Below, one piece after another: positions 41,070 through 43,475 of a stretch of 43,475 nucleotides of DNA. The stretch's first letter is position 1. Each line of letters opens with the position of its first letter. The notes under the pieces were generated by a model. The model did not search any database and was not told where the DNA came from. It saw nothing but the letters and a program-made list of their open reading frames with translations. A program made the translations under genes and the position numbers. Source of the stretch: CAYMAX01 sp964388595 (GTDB lineage Bacteria; Bacteroidota; Bacteroidia; Bacteroidales; UBA932); contig CAYMAX010000005.1 of assembly GCA_964388595.1 (NCBI GenBank), positions 1 through 43,475 on the forward strand, written 5' to 3'.

Positions 41070-41920
41070 AGATTTGCATCGATAAAATGTCAGGCTGTTG
41101 CCCGGGAGTGAAAGGAGCCATCAGCAAAGCTGAGGCAATTCTCCGGCATGATGGCTTTCTGTACAGCCTCGGAGCCATAGTCCACAATAACACAGAGCTT
41201 CAACGGCTTACATCACAGGGATTGAAGATGATTTCTCACGAACAATTCAGCCATCTGAATGAATGTTCTGTGCTCATTCGCGCCCATGGAGAGCCACCCT
41301 CCACCTATCTTACTGCCACTCGCCATAACATTACCATCATTGACTGCACTTGCCCTGTAGTGCTTCGTCTCCAAGAAAAGATTAGAAACGAAAAAGGGAC
41401 CATAGTCATTTTCGGAAAAATAGGACACGCAGAGGTTAATGGACTTATCGGACAAGTCAAAGGTGATGCTTTCGTAGTGCAGGGAGAAGATGACATAGAT
41501 GCTCTCATAACATCAGGGAAACTTTCCAATTCTAAAAGCATCGCTATCTTTTCGCAGACTACTGCAGACAAAGACCGCTATAAAGATATTTGCGACTATC
41601 TCAAAGCTTTTTATCCTTCACTGCGTATATTTGACACTATCTGCAAGCAAGTCTCTTCTAAATATGCTCATCTTAAAGAATTTGCCGCACAACATTCTGT
41701 TATCCTCTTCGTGAGTGGTCTGGATAGTTCCAACGGAAGAAATTTGTTTGGACTGTGCCATAGCATCAATCCACGCTCCTACATGATAGAAACTGCAGAC
41801 GATATAGACAAATCGTGGTTTTCTGAAAATGACTCCGTGGGTATTTGCGGAGCGACATCGACTCCGAGATGGCAATTAGAGACTATCCTCGAAAATATGA
41901 AGAATATTTTTGGTGGATGA
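41066..41920 (+). CDS. ispH: 4-hydroxy-3-methylbut-2-enyl diphosphate reductase
   Basis: IspH is the last enzyme of the non-mevalonate isoprenoid route; it makes IPP and DMAPP with a [4Fe-4S] cluster. The 284-residue protein keeps the cluster cysteines: Cys12 in GCCPGVKGAI, one in IIDCTCPVV and one in FDTICKQVSSKY, plus substrate-site residues in VHNNTEL, IRAHGEPP, GKIGHAEVNGL and ATSTPRWQLE. Start 41066 overlaps the cmk stop as ATGA; an ATG at 41045 is less likely. The 3' end overlaps convergent tilS by 45 bases. Confidence 0.96.
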   Translation: MKICIDKMSGCCPGVKGAISKAEAILRHDGFLYSLGAIVHNNTELQRLTSQGLKMISHEQFSHLNECSVLIRAHGEPPSTYLTATRHNITIIDCTCPVVLRLQEKIRNEKGTIVIFGKIGHAEVNGLIGQVKGDAFVVQGEDDIDALITSGKLSNSKSIAIFSQTTADKDRYKDICDYLKAFYPSLRIFDTICKQVSSKYAHLKEFAAQHSVILFVSGLDSSNGRNLFGLCHSINPRSYMIETADDIDKSWFSENDSVGICGATSTPRWQLETILENMKNIFGG

Positions 41921-43225
41921 GGTGATTTTATACCTGTCGTCTATCTTCAGACAAGGCAGACAAACTATCTTTTCTTCACTTTCCGAGCATAATAGAGGTT
42001 GAGAATCTTTATCCTTTTTGCTCATTTTTTGATCTGTATAATAATCACTTAATTTTTTGGTCCCATTATTCATCCCAAAAGGACGAAATCTGTCAGCTTG
42101 TCTCCAACTTCTGCAGATGAGAGGGAAAGGCACTCGGTCAGCATCGAGGAATAATTGTCCGGAAGATGCTACCGGGGAGAAATCTTTCGTGAGGGGAAAA
42201 ATTTCAAGAAAAAAAGTGTGATTATTAAATGAGTATGCACCCGGGCCGTCAATTTGGAATTGTATCTTATCACCATCCGGAATGGGATACACCCTTATGA
42301 GGTCTCTGTCAAACACCAACTCGTGGGAAATGGACCTGAACATCTTTCCTGTTCTGTTATCCCATCCGCTCTCGATTTGCGCTACCTGCGAGGAATTAAA
42401 TCCGAAAAGATTCAGGATGTGATAAAGTATCAAACTTCTGTGCTCGTTCGTTTCCAATTTGGGGATGTGAATTATCATCTCATCATTTGTCATCTCATAA
42501 AGGGTCCCTTTTAGAGATAACACATATTCCTCCAACCATTGCTGCGCCTCGTGAAAATAAAACATTTCACGATTTATAGTCTTGAGAAACGATGGATTAA
42601 TCTTGGCAAATTCGGGGAAAATGATATTTCTTATTTTATTTCGAGAATAGCGAGATTGGAAATTTGTAATATCATCCCTGTATCTGACGGAATGGTCAGA
42701 CACATATTTTACAATCTCGTCACGTGACATCTCTATCAGTGGACGGATTATCTTTCCATTGACACCTTTTATGCCGGTAAGACCTTTCAGTCCGGTACCT
42801 CTGAGAAGGTTGATAAAGAGAGTCTCCACTTTGTCATTAAGATTGTGAGCTATGGCAAGATAATCATACCCGTACTCTCTGATGAGCTCATCAAACCAAC
42901 CATATCTCAACTCTCTGGCCGCCATCTCTACCGAAATAGAATGTTCTCGACTATATGATATGGTGTCAAAAACAGTATGATGGCACACGATATCGTTCTC
43001 TTTCGCCCACTCCTGTACCAACGCCTGGTCAAGATCACAATCACCGGGTCTGAGGGAAAAATTGACATGGGCCACACTGAAGGAAAGGTGTAACGATGAG
43101 TGAAGAAACAAATCTGCAAGACACATCGAATCGATGCCTCCACTCACGCCGATAAGAAATTTCTTTTTTGGGAAATCCCCTCCGGTCATCTCACGAATGG
43201 AATTATCGAATATAGTCTGAATCAT
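41876..43225 (-). CDS. tilS: tRNA(Ile)-lysidine synthase
   Basis: TilS converts the wobble C34 of tRNA-Ile(CAU) to lysidine, changing its decoding to AUA. The 449-residue protein has the PP-loop FLIGVSGGIDSMCLADLFLH, the HNLNDKVETLFINLLRGTGLKGL stretch with the metal-binding region, and a C-terminal TilS domain with CRSWRQADRFRPFG and KKLSDYYTDQKM. Length is usual. Start overlaps the preceding gene's stop by one base (TAATG). The 45-base 3' overlap with ispH is on opposite strands. Confidence 0.95.
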   Translation of the reverse strand: MIQTIFDNSIREMTGGDFPKKKFLIGVSGGIDSMCLADLFLHSSLHLSFSVAHVNFSLRPGDCDLDQALVQEWAKENDIVCHHTVFDTISYSREHSISVEMAARELRYGWFDELIREYGYDYLAIAHNLNDKVETLFINLLRGTGLKGLTGIKGVNGKIIRPLIEMSRDEIVKYVSDHSVRYRDDITNFQSRYSRNKIRNIIFPEFAKINPSFLKTINREMFYFHEAQQWLEEYVLSLKGTLYEMTNDEMIIHIPKLETNEHRSLILYHILNLFGFNSSQVAQIESGWDNRTGKMFRSISHELVFDRDLIRVYPIPDGDKIQFQIDGPGAYSFNNHTFFLEIFPLTKDFSPVASSGQLFLDADRVPFPLICRSWRQADRFRPFGMNNGTKKLSDYYTDQKMSKKDKDSQPLLCSESEEKIVCLPCLKIDDRYKITSSTKNILHIFEDSL

Positions 43226-43475
43226 TATTTGGCTTTTTGATATTTGCCAAATGTGTATGAAAAATTGAGGCTCAAAAGTTCCTTAAATTGGACACGTGGC
43301 CCTTTATTGCCTTTACTGTCGGTGATGATGATATTGTCATCATATATAAGATTGGTTCTCAATGCAATAACTAAGAATTTCCTAACTGCGAAAGAGGCAT
43401 CTACATCCCAATGAACCTGAATATTTTGAGGATTGTGAAGATAATCAGAAAATAGCACAAGCTGAGTCCCGAACT
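43225..43475 (-). CDS. C-terminal end of a DUF3078-like outer-membrane protein, truncated by window
   Basis: The frame is open to the right edge of the window; only about 83 C-terminal residues are seen. The sequence has beta-strand character (VHWDVDASFAVRKFLVIALR, TNLIYDDNIIITD, GPRVQFKELLSLNFSYTFGK), which I recognise as the end of DUF3078-type beta-barrel proteins of Bacteroidota. No start can be chosen. It precedes tilS by direct overlap, so they are co-transcribed. Confidence 0.65.
   Translation of the reverse strand, partial: FGTQLVLFSDYLHNPQNIQVHWDVDASFAVRKFLVIALRTNLIYDDNIIITDSKGNKGPRVQFKELLSLNFSYTFGKYQKAK

Overview
The window looks like a chromosomal segment of a Bacteroidota bacterium, most likely Bacteroidales. 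The supporting signs are: exact matches to the Bacteroides-type promoter (TTTG, 19 bases, TAnnTTTG) with few Shine-Dalgarno sequences; a long IleRS with the 'GIHH' and 'KMSKR' signatures; a long-loop LspA; DksA/TraR, DUF4783 and DUF3078-like proteins of Bacteroidota type; and a eukaryote-like glycogen gene set. Genus cannot be told from the sequence. Most of the window is tightly packed core genes, often with ATGA start/stop overlaps.

Layout. (1) 1-2440 is an accessory edge: the 3' part of a Fic-family gene whose catalytic His is replaced by Gln, an IS3-family element (about 577-1986) with a nonsense codon in orfA and an intact orfB, two tandem 118-bp repeats with conserved hairpins, and a nested terminator cluster directly behind tRNA-Ser(TGA). 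(2) 2442-7568, minus strand: tRNA-Ser, lspA, a TraR/DksA-like gene, guanine deaminase and ileS. (3) 7592-14274, plus strand: cvpA, then a self-contained peptide-export locus: a 50-residue one-TM protein, a C39-peptidase ABC exporter, two small double-glycine peptides, a terminator, then a TolC-like outer-membrane channel and a HlyD/MacA-like adaptor, with tsaB attached. (4) 14267-16351, minus: greA, a HIT protein and a thioredoxin-fold lipoprotein without CxxC. (5) 16360-30584, minus: a run of nine closely spaced genes, xseA-xseB-porin-glgB-debranching enzyme-GT4-GH57-(glycogen synthase/phosphorylase fusion)-ribF. (6) 30637-34657, plus: engB-prs-nadE-small Cys membrane protein-der. (7) 34660-40378: a DUF4783 protein, rlmH, a very large NtrY-like sensor kinase and a convergent, overlapping NtrX/NtrC-like regulator that lacks the DNA-binding domain. 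(8) 40383-43475: cmk-ispH on plus, tilS and a truncated DUF3078-like outer-membrane protein on minus.

How the genes work together. The glycogen cluster holds polymer synthesis (GT3 domain), branching, debranching, phosphorolysis and a GH57 enzyme, with synthase and phosphorylase in one 1412-residue chain; no ADP-glucose pyrophosphorylase gene is in the window. The export locus is the best candidate for something new: two very short pro-peptides share a leader pattern (F at -15, D at -11, Q at -8, I at -4, GG), each core carries a GxxxG motif, and a complete type I-like route (processing exporter, adaptor, outer-membrane channel) sits beside them. This suggests a two-peptide bacteriocin or signalling system with a possible small membrane immunity protein. 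That function is inferred, not shown.
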